The notes beneath the pieces were generated by a model. It did not search any database. It saw only the letters and a program-made list of their open reading frames with translations, and was not told where the DNA came from. This document shows positions 11,095 through 23,199 of a DNA stretch of 64,000 nt, one piece after another (the first letter of the stretch is position 1; every line of letters starts with the position of its first letter). Position numbers and translations under genes: made by a program. Source of the DNA: Berberis thunbergii (Eukaryota > Streptophyta > Magnoliopsida > Ranunculales > Berberidaceae); NCBI GenBank assembly GCA_003290165.1, contig QNQO01006987.1, positions 62,001 through 126,000 on the forward strand, written 5' to 3'.

Positions 11095-13510
11095 ACATCC
11101 TAACACAACCTCTTGGGCTTCATGGACGCCTACTCGTGCTACAACCAGATATTAATGCACCTCCCAGATCAAGAAAATACCTTTCTCATAATTGAGAAAA
11201 GAATATAATTGTATAGGGTGATGTCGTTCGCCTTGAAGAAAGCAGGTGTGATGTATCAACGACTGGTAAATTGGATGTTCAAAGAACAAATCGATAGGAA
11301 CATGGAGGTCTACATAAACGATATGCTGATCAAGAGCCTCCACAGCCCAGACCACATAGTAGACCTCATCAAAGCATTCAGTCAACTCCGAAGGTAAGCT
11401 CAACCAATAAAATTGTATGTTCGAAGTCGAGTTAGAGAAATTATTAGGTTACATAGTGAACCAAAGAGGAATCGAAGCTTATCCAAAACAGATTCAGGCC
11501 CTTCTTGACCTGAAACCCTCTGCCAACATTAGAGATGTTCAGAGTCTAATTGGGAGGGTGGCGACACTCAACATGTTTATATCCAAATCATCCGACAAAT
11601 GCCTTCCTTTCTTCAAAATACTAAGAGGTAGCAAAGGATTTTCATGGGATGAAGACTGTGAACAAGCCCTCCAAAATTTGAAGGCATACATGGGGAGCCT
11701 CGAACTGCTCTCAAAATTGGCAACAGGAGAAACGCTTTACTTGTATTTGCTAGTTTCCAAGCATGCCGCCAGTTCAACCCTTGTGCGTGATGACCAAGGA
11801 ATACAAATACCAATGTACTACGCCAGCAAGACCTTCGTCGAAGCAAAGGCACACTACCCAGACCTGGAGAAATTAGCTATGGCACTGGTCATATCCTTGA
11901 GAAAATTAAGGCTTTATCTTTAGGCCCACTCTATAACAGCTCTAACCAAGCACTCACTCCACACGGTACTACATAAGCCGAAGCTGTCTAGCAGAATGGG
12001 GAAATGATCAATAGAACTCGAGCAGTTTGACATAAGTTATGCCCCCAGAACCGCCATCAAAGCCCAAACGCTGTTAGACTTCATCGTTGAATTTACCAGC
12101 AGAAAAGAACCAAGGGCAGGCCTTTAATCCCAAGATTCAGACAATCAAGGATGGGCCTTGCGTTTGTGATGGGTCATTAACAGGAAAATAAAGCGGAGCG
12201 AGAATCACCCTCCGCTCCCCAAGCAGCTTCACCCTCGAGCAAGCCGTCAGGTTTGGTTTTTCCACCTAAAATAACAAAGTTGAATATGAGACTCTCATGT
12301 CCGGCCTAAAGCTAGCAAAGAGGATCGAGATAGATTAGCTAACGGAGTATAGCGACTCAAGATTGGTAGTTAACCAGGTCAAATGAGAATTCAACAGCAA
12401 GGACCCCAACATGGTAGCCTATTGTGAAAAGGTACTCCGTGCAATAAGTGGGTTCAAAAGGGGTGAGCTCTTATAATGCCCTCGAGGCGACAACAAAAGA
12501 GCTGATACGCTAGCCAAAAAAGCCTCAGCCTCCGCCGAAGTCTCGAAGGGTCTCATTGAATACAAAGAGAAATCGAGCCTTAACGAAGAAGAGCCCAATG
12601 ATGTTTGCACCAAAGCACAGAGGCGAGTTGGATGACTCCGATTCTCGAATACATCGAAAGCGGAGCCCTTCCACCAAGAAGGCGGAAGCTAGAAAAGTCA
12701 AAACCAGAATAGCGTGGTATACTCTCCTAAACGACAAGTTATACAGGAGATCAACAACCAGACCCTTGCTTTGATGTTTGTCCCCTCCCAAAGTAGATCA
12801 GGTCCTGAGAAAGATCCATGGCGGGATATGCAAAAATTATCCGAGTGGGAGACCTTGCCCACAAATCTCTAACCCCCGGGTACTATTGGCCGACAATGCA
12901 ACGAGACGCCAAAGATATCGTCCATAAATGCGAAAAATGTAGAAGTTTGTGGGGGTTGGACATCGTTGGACCACTCCCAAGATTAGCTGGTAAAAAATTC
13001 CTTCTTATAGCAGTCAAATACTTCAAAAAGTGGGCCGAAGCTAAGCCCCTATCCAAGATAGGACAAATCCAAATAGAGAAGTTCATATGGGCAACCATCG
13101 TCTACAGATTTCGCATCCATAGAGTATTGGTCAGCAATAACGGAACTCATTTCGAAAATATCAAAGTTAAAAAACTTTGTGAATGTCTGAACATCAGTCA
13201 GCATTTCTCTTCGTCAAGGCACCCACAAGCCAACGACCAAGTGGAGGTTACTGACCGAACGATCTTGGAAGCGATCAAAAGAAAACTTGGTGCGGCCAAG
13301 GGAAAATGGGTTTCAGAGTTACCATGAATACTTTGGGCATATCGGACAACCAAAAGAATCACGATCAGAGAAACACCCTTCGCCCTAGTCTATGGGTCAG
13401 AAGCTATGGTTTCGGTGGAACTCGAAATGCTTACCTTCCGAATGGAGGGGTTCAAAGTAGATTATAATGACGAAGCCTTGCGTGTCGGACTAGACCTCTT
13501 CGTGGAAAAG
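11095..13510 (+). pseudogene. Degenerate Ty3/gypsy pol: RT, RNase H, second RNase H, integrase
   Basis: Domains run in Tat order. RT (about 11,100-11,460) shows FMDAYSCYNQI and, at the catalytic box, VYINDML; the Asn codon at 11317-11319 replaces the first Asp of YIDD. RT-linked RNase H follows (11417-11923, with IRDVQSLIGRVATLN and KHAASSTLVRDDQG). A second, archaeal-type RNase H remnant at about 12,130-12,560 shows YSDSRLVVNQVK and ADTLAKKAS; Tat-lineage elements are known for this extra domain. Integrase (12,818-13,327) keeps GYYWPTMQ, CEKC, GLDIVGPL and the QVEVT Glu. A block after CEKC is missing, and the second Asp (VTDNG) is Asn at 13136-13138. Several stops and shifts complete the inactivation. 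Gag and protease are absent upstream. Confidence 0.85.
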
Positions 13511-13589
13511 TAGGATCAAGCCTCCGCCCTCTTGTTCATTACAACCAACACAACGTCCAATCATCCTGTCGTTTCCAGATCCGAAAGAT

Positions 13590-14112
13590 CAATCCCGATG
13601 CCTAGTCCGCTGCGCACGAATGACGATGGCCTAGGAAGTGGGAATCTAGTCAGCGCTCTCGTGCCTGATGACGACGACTCACCAAAGGGTCATTCTCTTC
13701 TACAAACAATGATCGTTGAACTTGACCAGGTAAGCTTAGTCAGTTCGCAACTGATGACGACGACTTCTGGTGCACCCGACGCCTTACTTGCTACGCACGA
13801 ATGACGATGACCTAGGAAGTGGGAGTCTAGTCAGCACTCTCATGCCTAATTACGACGACTCGCCAAGGGATCATTGCTCTTCTACAAACAATGATTATCG
13901 AACCTTACCAAGTAAGCTTAGTAGTTCACGACTGATGACGACGGCTTCTAGTGCGTCCGACACCTAGTTTGTTGTGCGCGGATGATGATGGCTTAGGAAG
14001 TAGGAGTCTAGTCAGCATTCTCACACTTGATCATGACGACTTTCCAAAGGATCATTGCTCTTTTGCAAACAATGATTGCCGAACTTGACCGAGTAAGCTT
14101 GGTCAGTTCACA
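13590..14112 (+). repeat. Tandem array, about 180-bp unit, three copies
   Basis: The block CGCACGAATGACGATGRCCTA plus TAGTCAGC recurs at about 13,612, 13,792 and 13,971. A second anchor, AAGCTTAGTCAGTTC, recurs at about 13,730, 13,910 and 14,095. The array lies between integrase and the antisense ORF, as in the other two Tat copies. Its motif resembles the third copy's repeat but not the 69-bp array. Confidence 0.85.
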
Positions 14113-15904
14113 ACAGCAGGGGACAAAATGGCTTCTTCAACAGCCTGTCCCGAAGAGTTCTGACATTCTTCCAGCATGATGGTTTCGAAAGCGGCCTTTC
14201 TGTAATAGGCGAAATTGAGGTCAAGACCATGACATTTTTTTCTAATAAGCACCAATAATGCTAGCTTGCCCCAAACGACCTCCGACAACACCTGCAACTT
14301 CCGTCCCAAAGCCTTGAAATCCATCGCACTTACCAATGCAACATACTGCGAACTCTTTTCTATCAATAAGTGTTCTGCTTCAAGAACGCGACAAAGTCTC
14401 TCAACAACTTTTGACTCAAGTTGTCACTGTATAATAGCCCATCGGTCTCGGCTCGCTTCATCTCAACAATCTGAGCCTGCAGATCTGTCGACCACTTATC
14501 CACAACACCTTCTAAGTGTTTCAACTCTGCACGGGCTCGCACCAGTTCTGCCCAGGTAGAAGCCAGGTCGACTTCAGTTGTGCCTTTACGACTATCGATT
14601 TTGCTTCAGACGCGGACGTCACGGCCTGCATGGCCCCCAAGTCCGCAGAAGCATTGGAATCTTGCAGTTGATCGATCAAAGAATCCACCCGGTGGAGAAC
14701 ATTAGAATATGACACCTGCAATCTGCGAAAGCCTTCTCCAAAGCGAGCACTCTCCCGTGATCATCAAGATGCAACACAATAGAATCATGTGAATCAATAG
14801 CGTGAGCCTCTACCAGGGACCCATGGTGACTCACGATGTTGACCTTTGGTCATGTGTGCTCCCCCTCTAAGTTGACAGGGGGATAACAAGATCTAGCGAG
14901 AGACTATGATCCCATGGGACCACCTCCTGAAAAGATGAAGATAATGTGTGCCTCACAACAATCACCCCCTTCTCTGGCAATGATGGTAGCTCGGAAGAAG
15001 AAACAACATGATTAGTATGTCGCCTCCTCTTAGGAAGAACAATAGGAGGCATGTTCGCCTCCAACTCACCTAGACTAGTCGGGCTGGCCATAACCAGGCT
15101 CCTTTTCATCGAACAACGACTTTCGACCTCTTCAGTCAGTGAACTGGGTGCAGCAAGGACCTCGTGTGAACATCTAAGCAGCTTACTCCGTACGACATTA
15201 CTCGACATTATAACCTCCTCAACAAACATCAATGGGAGTTCATTAAACTCCCTCTCTATCAGTTCTTCCTCCTCAGTGAGGATCGAAGTCGCAAACTTTT
15301 CTGAAGAAAAAAAAAAGCAAAACATCGAGTTAACACTAAATAAATCAGGGATGGTAGGATGGCGACAAAGAACTTACTAAGATCAAACTGGAAGAATCCG
15401 GGGACTCGACGTCTTCCAAACCTGAAGTATGAGGAATTTGCTTAAGCCAAAAACTAATACTTTTGCCAAGGCTCCATGTCATCCGCTACCGGATGCAAAC
15501 AATCAGGGGTTCTAAGGACAGAAACACCCCTAGAATCCAATCGAGCGGCGGTCAGACGATGAACTATCACTGAAGTCAAGCGAAGGTCAGCATCATGCGC
15601 TCTAATGAGGATAGCAATCAAAATCTTAAACCCGCTCGGAGTCAGTTGAGCTAGAGGCATGCAAAGGAAAAGGAAGGAACCGGAGTTCGGATTCAAACAT
15701 ACGCCAGTGTAACCCTATATACCCCTAAGGGGGTGTAGTTAGAGTCTTAGCCGTGAACACAGGGACTAGCTCCAAATCTCTAGGAACATGGTACAGGTCC
15801 CGAAGCCTAATTAACTCGATCTTATCAACCAAGCTCTCTTTAAAAAGCTTATGGCAAGTATAAGATAACTTCTGTCTGGGAATAAGTTCGACGTTAGCCG
15901 CCAT
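14100..15904 (-). pseudogene. Antisense ORF of the second Tat-type element
   Basis: The frame starts at the ATG at 15,904 (minus strand, MAANVELIPRQKLSY). It reaches an in-frame stop and continues as GYIGLHWRMFESELRFLPF, the hallmark block of the Transposase_28 'gypsy type transposon' domain. A frame with LIRAHDADLRLTSVIVH (15454-15696) and an acidic linker (14867-15325) follow. The remaining pieces (14521-14721 and 14103-14366) have the Leu/Ala/Glu pattern of the coiled-coil tail. At least one stop and two frameshifts break it. The role of this ORF in Tat elements is unknown to me. Confidence 0.65.
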
Positions 15905-16187
15905 TAAAGGAAAGTGAAAATCAAACTTTGCAAAAGAACACTCACGCGAAAGAAAATACTAGGCAGAAACAAGAAGACGCCACAAAAGAAACAAAAAAAA
16001 TCTTCCTTGAAACAACGACTATATATAAAGAATATACACAGTTCCCATTTTTCCTTGGGTAGTCACGTATTCATTATTGTTATGTGCCACTCGAGACAAC
16101 GCTTTGAGTTCAATCATTATGACGGTATAATTACTTTTCAAAGATTTAGTGGACCAACTAGACGCCCTACTAACTAGGGGGAACAGC

Positions 16188-16700
16188 TGATAATACACTG
16201 AAACATCCTCTTTTCTACACCGTACAACTGTCATGATGATCTCGGGGAATAACATGCCCAAGCGCCCGCCTAACACTGATCCGGCCTAAACGACATCAAG
16301 CCTACCTAGCGCAGTCCATCGAACGGACCTGAATCATTACAACTTGTTAAGCCCACGCGTCTCACAACCATCCCCAATACCTATAAGGCCTGTTAAGGCA
16401 AGTATCTCGGGGACAAGCTTCGGACAGGCAAGCCAACAACACTTTGTTTCTTACTAGGTAGCAAATATCAGAATATACGTCGTACGTGGAAAACTTCCAC
16501 CTATGGACAACACTCCAATAGGGAACTATCTCTCGTGTAACTATGGAAAACACTCAAATATCAGAGTAAACGTCGTATCTCTGCTAGCAAAGTAAGCAAT
16601 AAATGTCAAAAGAAAGAAATATAATAAGGCAATTATATTTATTACTATAAAACAAATATGGTTATGACTGGCGTCCCTAAAGAGCCAAACATATATAGAT
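16188..16700 (+). repeat. Possible start of the 3' LTR of the second Tat element
   Basis: After the antisense ORF comes a G-rich stretch (CTAGGGGGAACAGC), then TGATAATACACTGAAAC. This resembles a polypurine tract followed by an LTR start, and the first bases resemble the TGATGATACATC start of the other LTRs. I find no second copy and no clear end, so the right boundary is arbitrary. Confidence 0.35.
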
Positions 16701-18096
16701 CTTAATTGGACCAAGTTAGAAAAAATCGTTTCCTGAAATTTGTACAGTCTGGACCAAGGAATGGGGTTGATCTAGGTATTGATTATTCTGGCAAATATGC
16801 TCAATAGGGTAGCGTTGATATTGCAGAGTTGTTAACCTTTGTATTTGGGTCTTCTTGCTAACGAAGCTAGAAGACCATGGCTCTGCAATAGTCTATCCTG
16901 TAGACACTGTTGGATGAAGACCATGGCTCTGCAATAGTCTGGGGTTGCACCTGCAAAGACATTTTGATGTCCAATCAAAATGAGCAGAAAAAAAACTTGC
17001 AAATGCTAGATTAGATTGCTTATCTCCCTTATAGCTATAAACATGGTCTGACTGGGTTGTACCTGTTTGGCTGGGACTGTGACTCCTGGTGTTATGTTTC
17101 TTTCAGAAAACCCAACATGTATAAATTAAGCGTTTTTAAGATCTTAAGGATCAAATTGTAATCCCTTATGGAATTTGATTGCCACAACTTTCGAAACTAA
17201 TTTAGACTCTGCATAGTCCTGTGTAATAAGTTATCCCAATTAAATAGGAGTTCTGATAAATGTGATTCCCACTGTGTCGGGTGCCCATTGATATCAATGT
17301 GTCATATAAGTTGTCATTTCTTCATGATGGATGCACATAATAAACTAGTACAGAAGGTGCGAATCTCAAGGTCATGATGTTTCATCTTGCAAGTTCTCAT
17401 ATAAACAATTTTTGTAGTGCATGAATCTCGAGGAACATGTATAATATTACTTTGATTACTATATTTTTGGATGCAACTTAGGCCACACGTCTTGAAATAT
17501 TTGGAACTCCACATTCTTCAATTCCGTTCAGCAACAATATTGGATGTATAGACAATGTGAAATCTTGCAAAGTAACCATGCAAGGATGTAGGTCGCTGCT
17601 AATGCAGATGACCTTATGGATGGTGGTGCTTCGAGATGTAGCTATTTGGATGTTCAACTAAACCATGCCGAGTTGTTGATTGGTTTCCTTTGAACACATT
17701 TTATGCAAGTTTGACAGTGCTTAGCACGTTTGGCGGTGTGCGCACCATTGGCAATTATTTTGATTCCGATACATGGGATGACAATTGAAAACATTCTAGT
17801 TTAAAGTCAACTTCATCCTTGGTTGATCATATTATGCAAGAAAATACAGGTCATCGTGATGGGATATAGGTTTTCTCATAGCCAATGACGTTCAATGTCT
17901 TTGATAATTGTTCATTTGGCTTGTAAACTCCAATACACATTTGACATCTTTCCTTAAAGCTTAATGTTGTTGAGTGAATAATCATTGCTTGTTACAAATG
18001 GGTTGACTCACGGTCTACATAAGAATATCCTATTAGGTTATAACTTGTTTGAGAAATAATGCCCCATGTTGTATTGATAATCATTTACTTCAAATC
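16700..18096. other. No recognisable gene; short direct repeat
   Basis: Frames here are short and match nothing I know. A perfect 23-bp direct repeat beginning AGACCATGGCTCTGCAATAG occurs at 16872-16894 and 16918-16940. The rest is probably old repeat DNA. Confidence 0.45.
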
Positions 18097-18430
18097 AGAG
18101 CCAGTCCTAAGAGCTTAGAGGCCTTGTGCGAGGAACTAAAACGTCAAAAATCCTAAAAATGAGGACAGCTAGCATTTTAAAAACATTGGGGCATTATCAA
18201 TTTTCAAGAAGAACATTGTACAATTTTCAAAAATCCTAAAAATGTTGAATCATTGGAGCAAGAAGAACATTGTACAATTGTCAAGCACATATTATTTTTA
18301 ATATATAAAATGTCAAAAATCCTGAAATTAATAATGAAAAATCAAAATTGGGGCCTTCCGATTCGGGGGCCCTCTGCGGCTGCGCCTCCCCCCCATGCCA
18401 AGGGTCGAGCCTACCTCAAACTTAGCTTTT
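18097..18430. mobile_element. hAT-like MITE remnant
   Basis: The left end reads CAGAGCCAGTCCTAAGAGC. The right end, read as reverse complement, is TAGGCTCGACCCTTGGC. Together they form a decayed pair resembling the CAGGGCCGGCCCT ends of plant hAT MITEs. Inside are GGCCTTGTGCGA and GGGGCCTTCCGATTCGGG blocks often seen in such elements. No 8-bp target duplication could be fixed. Confidence 0.35.
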
Positions 18431-18479
18431 TAGATAATGTAATGTTGGCTATGTCATTAGCTATGTTTGCTTTTTAGAT

Positions 18480-19000
18480 ATCACTGTGTGACCCACCATG
18501 ACGTCTTTGACCGTCTTCACCTTAGTGAGTTGGATCGCAACAAAGAGTACATCAATTGTAGTACAAAACTAATTGAGTATGCAAATGTAGCATGCTCAAA
18601 GTCAGAAAAGTACATGAAATGGAGGTCAATTATTTTTGTACCACTCTGTCGAACCATACAATTATAGTCGTAGACTTATTAGATTAACGGTGAAAATAGT
18701 CAACCTTGAAACAAATATATACAAAAAAAAAATTTATTAAAAAGTGTCGAGGGTAGCTCAAATGAGGACAACTAGCATTTTTTGAAAAAAAAGTTGTTTG
18801 GGAGCCGACCGACTTTTGAAAAGTCATTCTTACTTGTTTAACATTATGGTACAAAGTTACATATTTTTGGGGATGTGTAAGTTTTTGGGGATGTGTAAGT
18901 TTTATACAAAAGTCAGACTTTATGGTGCCCCTAAAGTGCACAAATTAATCAATTCCCCATTACCTTTTGTACTCGATGAATCAAAGCTCTTATTTCTAAC
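18480..19000. other. No recognisable gene; small repeats
   Basis: AT-rich DNA. An 18-bp unit (GGGGATGTGTAAGTTTTT) is tandemly doubled near 18,870-18,905. The string AAATGAGGACAACTAGCATTT at about 18,757 echoes one at about 18,163, suggesting local duplication of a repeat. Confidence 0.4.
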
Positions 19001-19149
19001 CTCCACAGTTGTCTATTAATAGCACTTTATCATAGCGTTTTTAACACAAGTGCTATGAAAGCTAAAAAGTCTAAATTTTAATAGCAATAGAATATGAAAA
19101 TGCTGTGAAAAAGAGGGGGAAATTAAAAACATGAATTCGCTCTTCTACC

Positions 19150-19470
19150 GCTCATCTAAATTTTAGAAAACATGAATTCTATCTCTCTCACTCTCTTTGT
19201 TTCCCTCCATGTCTCGCTCTCTTTCCCTCCATGCCTCGCTCTCTTTGCCTTTCTCCCCCCTTTCGCCTCTCTACAAGGCCTTTCCCCACTGCAGCTTCAA
19301 ACCTAAAGCACACCACGCTACAAGCGAGAGTGAGAGAGATCCATGGGGAGAGATCGAGGGAGAGTGAGGGAGAGAGAGATTGAGAGATCGAGGAACATAG
19401 ATCCAGATCCAGGGAGAGAGTAAGGGAGATCGAGAGATATAGAGAGAGACAGAGATCTGATCTGATGTGA
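19150..19470. repeat. CT-rich then GA-rich low-complexity tract
   Basis: A (CT)n-like block (CTCTCTCACTCTC, CCCTCCATGTCTCGC) is followed by a (GA)n-like block (GAGAGAGATTGAGAGATCG). The two can pair as a weak inverted repeat. The open frames here on the minus strand are by-products. Confidence 0.7.
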
Positions 19471-19782
19471 TTTTTGTATGCTGCTGAGAAGAAGTTATCA
19501 AACCCAATGAGGAAAATCATGATCCAGAAACTCATCCTCAACATATATGTCGGCAAAAGTGAAGAGGACAGGACTTGGTGAATGTGTGTGCCTCTACTCT
19601 CTTATTATTGACATCCACATCATTTTCTCCTAGTTATGTTCTGAAATCTGTATATGTAGGTGCTTTTGATGTGAAATTTATATCTGTATTTTCCTAAAGG
19701 GTGATTTTCATATGAAATGCATATCTTTGTTTTCTTAGTGGTTTCTTTTAATCTGAAATTTGTGTCTGTATTTTCTTAAAAG

Positions 19783-19902
19783 GGTGCAATCACAAAACAA
19801 ATGACTGCAATTGAAGAAATGGCAGGAATGGATGTTCTCTGCAGTGACAAAATCGAAACCCTTACTCTAAATCGCCCCACTGTTGACCGAAACCTGATAG
19901 AG
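19783..19902 (+). pseudogene. Plasma-membrane H+-ATPase (AHA) exon fragment
   Basis: Forty codons read [20 protein letters not shown] followed by [10 protein letters not shown] and TVDRNLIE, matching the phosphorylation-site region of P3A H+-ATPases. The conserved site is CSDKTGTLTLN. Here the Thr after Lys is Ile and the Gly is Glu, so the phosphorylation motif is destroyed although the Asp remains. The exon is flanked by AG (19781-19782) and GT (19903-19904), so a genomic exon with its splice sites was copied. The rest of the roughly 950-residue pump is absent. Confidence 0.85.
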
Positions 19903-20825
19903 GTACAAGACTTATTTATTGTTTGCCTAGTTAATGTGAATGATTATTACATTGTGTTGGGCATGCATGTACCACATAGTTTAAAATTCACCATTTTGCT
20001 AACGACTCGAGCTCTTATTGCAATTATTTATTTCACATGGCATCAAAGGGAAGGTCTTGGATTCATATCTCTACGGAAATTCTCTCATGGGTATGTGTGT
20101 GCAAAGCTGTAATAGGGTTGTGTATGCCATATTGTGTGCATCAAGTTGTGTTCTATGAATCCCCTTGGGTTTGCTATGTTTTTCTTTTGAAGATCAAGCA
20201 CACCAATATATTCATTAGAAATCAGTGTACAAATTGAGTGAGGGATCACAGAGGCACCTAGAAATATGAATACATGAAAGAAGACAAGCTACAAAATCAA
20301 GTTTGAATCCCAATGAAACATGAAGGAAGTTGAAAGGAATATCCTTTATGGACCTTCCTCAAGTGCCCTTGACTCCATATCTTCTTGATAAGCATGAATA
20401 ACCCATTAATAGTGAGCTTGATGTTAGGAATGCTTGGCCACACTCATAGAACATCTTGTACACTGCTATGCAATTGCTATTTCTAGGAAAATCATTTTAA
20501 AAGTTTAGGACCATGACAATTTGGTTGTGATATACACCCCACTTCTGTTAATTGGTTACTTGGTTTCTCTTATCTAGAGAGCTATATATATTTCCAATTT
20601 TTATAGTGTGTTGACAACGTTGAGCTCTAGACAGGTAGTGCACTACATGGTTAGCTTTGACGTAACAAAAAAGTGTCTTGTAGCAGAGGGTTGGAGTCAT
20701 GTTTTTGCTGCAAAAGAGGTGTCTATTTTTCTATTTGAACTACATGGTTTTCTTATAATTAGGCATGAAACTTACTTAGACTTTTGACAAGCATGATACT
20801 TATACTTCAGAGTTGATTGATGCAG

Positions 20826-21246
20826 ATTCAGGCTGCGTTGTAGGGAGCAACCTATGACAACAATTCACAAGTTGGAGCCATATTCCAGGTCTTGCAAACA
20901 ACGGAATTGGCACCCACATATTTTAGGACAAACAAATTTACATCTGCTTTTCAAGAGATAGTTGATGCGTATGGGTGAGTTTCTTCCTACATGGATTACT
21001 GGATAGATTCACCAAAAAATGAACTTGACTTTTGATTATAGTTGCATTGCCAACATAGAAGTTTTACTGACACCTTGGTTCTTGCAATGGCAGCGTGGCT
21101 AAATATCAAGAATCAAACCTGATGTATATATTATTATTACATTTCCATTTCTGTTTGCGGTCATGTTTGGTGATTGGGGTCAGTGTATATGCTTGTTACT
21201 TGCCACATTGGTCTTTATAGCCATAGAAAATAAATTATCCTGCCAG
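20826..21246 (+). pseudogene. V-type H+-ATPase subunit a (VHA-a) two-exon fragment
   Basis: The first exon (20826-20974) reads [20 protein letters not shown] and [18 protein letters not shown] after an in-frame stop. The second (21094-21246) reads VAKYQES and, after a frameshift, [14 protein letters not shown] followed by [17 protein letters not shown]. These are the well-conserved start of the membrane half of VHA-a. Splice sites are kept (GG|GTGAGT, CAG|CG, CAG|GTGAAG) and the joining codon is correct (Gly split over the intron). The full protein is about 820 residues; only about 100 are here. The stop and frameshift make it a pseudogene. Confidence 0.85.
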
Positions 21247-23190
21247 GTGAAGCCCGAAACCTAGCATTGTTTAGAAGTCCTATAGGTTTCATTCATCTGT
21301 TTTTAAGTCTAAATCATTATTATTGAGATAGTTATACCTAGATATTGAGGCTTATGGCAAGTTTTTTAGGATATAATGTTTTTATTAAAAATCTTTAATG
21401 TTAGATACTCTTGATCGGTTATTCAGTTTTCTTTTTTTGCAGTTCACAATATTCCACGTTAGTTTTAGGTAGTAGCACTTCACTTCTTCTACACAGTTTA
21501 TATCATCATTACTGCAACTCCCTTTCCTTTTCATTCCCAAATCCAAAATATATATTATTTATTACCATATATGTATTCAATTATTTGATTTCTAACTTTA
21601 ACACTATAGGCGTCGTCTTTAATGTGAAGTGAAACTTCAATAATAGCAGACTTCTCATTTGTTTCTCCAAGTAATGAGATGTAACTGGTCAAACAAATTG
21701 TAATTTGTAACTGATCTGAGATACCTGAAGAATCTACAGTTGAACCCTGAATTTGTACCTCAAGTGGCCCCCATATAAGGGGGGGTGAAACAACGAAAAT
21801 CTAGGTACAAATTTAAATCATCTATCAATTGTTTAGCTGCACATATTTTGTTGTTAGCTGTTAACATGGGATGGTCATTGCAAAATTCACCTTATTGGCT
21901 ATGCTAGTTAGTTCCAGTGGAATGTTTTCAATTGCAGTTGTGGGGAAATTGTGGGGAAATTCATTTTGCTTCCTAGACTATCACTTTTTTTTCCTCCTAG
22001 AATGGAGTTGTCCCACATCCCGCCCTTGATATACATGACTGTGTCTTCATGCAGTTCACTATCAGCTATTCTAATGACAATTATTGGAATGCAATGTGGC
22101 CATGTTCTGGTACATTTGGAGGTTTGTTGGTTCACACCTTTCTATGGGGTCTTGTGTTTCGTTTCCATGATGTCTTTTGATTATTGTTTTTGCTCAATTC
22201 CAGGGTCACTCTGAGAGACTAAAACATTGGATGATCAAGGGCCTTTCTCTCCTCAGTTTAGGATTTTGTTCTCCATTTTCACAAATGGTCAGAAAAGTGA
22301 ATTGGATGATACTTGTTTGTTTTCTATGACTTTATTGTCTAATACTTTGCCTCTGTCCATTTCAGCTATCTCATTAAACAAACAGTTGTATAGCTTGAGC
22401 TACGTCTGTGTGACAGCAGGTGCATTTGCATTGGTGTTATCGTCTTTTATGTTCTGGTACGACATTAATGTATATTAGTTACTCCCTCTTTTTTTCTCTC
22501 CCTTGGTATCTATGTTTATGTACATGTCATATTACTTTGCAATGTCAAATATATTGCAAAAGCAACAAACCTTTTATTTTCAGCAATGACTCAATGTTGG
22601 TATGAATGTGTTGCAGGCCAAGGCCAAGGCCAGACAGATGCAGGCTTGAATAATCAGAAGGCAGAATTTTAGGAGGTGAAGGGTGGCTTATCTTGTGACA
22701 AATCTGATACCAATCCCTCTCACTCTCTCAACCCACCACCACCACCGTCAATATTATCTCCTAGGTGAGTGCATTACCACCTCCATTTCCATCATTTTAT
22801 TTGCATCTCATCAACATCATATAACATGCAAATGATATGATTCAATTAAGGATCGGCATCAAAGTCATCCACATACAAACAACAACAATGGTCTTTGTGC
22901 AAACACACATTCACACATGCCTTGATTCTTGTTTGTAGGTATTTTACTTAATATCATTAACGGGATTTTGAGCAAGACAATTAAGTACATTGATATTGAT
23001 GAAGACATAGTCTAGAACCTCTACAGCTCTAGGTCTCTTTCCGCGGTGCCCAGAAACTGCTCAAAACAGAGGCCACACCCTGTTTCTAGAAAAAAAAAAC
23101 TGATAATGGTAGCGCGTACCCATAAACCTATTACTGAACCCTGTTCCTGGAACAAACACCTGTTGGTATTGCTCCCTATTCCTGGAACAA
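21247..23190. other. Inter-fragment DNA, unidentified exon-like pieces
   Basis: Apart from the duplicated segment above, I see only short frames. An exon-like piece begins after TTGCAG at 22,616 (AKAKARQMQA then a stop) and ends before GTGAGTG near 22,765. Its source gene is not recognisable to me. Confidence 0.35.
22170..22565 (+). repeat. Duplicated segment, copy A (exon-like GHSERLKHW block)
   Basis: Positions 22170-22238 and 22428-22565 reappear nearly unchanged and contiguous at 27143-27353, so copy B lacks about 189 bp. The first block contains an acceptor-like TTCCAG followed by GHSERLKHWMIK in one frame, which looks like a piece of a captured exon. I do not recognise the protein. Neither the missing segment's ends nor its content look like an intron, so deletion is more likely than splicing. 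Confidence 0.8.
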
Positions 23191-23199
23191 ACACCTGCT

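Noticed and set aside
17314..18667. Short frames around 60-75 codons between the gypsy and the fragment train
   Set aside because: No motif, no codon bias, no supporting splice context.
22616..22765. Possible coding exon with AKAKARQMQA
   Set aside because: It hits a stop after ten codons in that frame and shows no family resemblance, so it is mentioned only as an exon-like piece.
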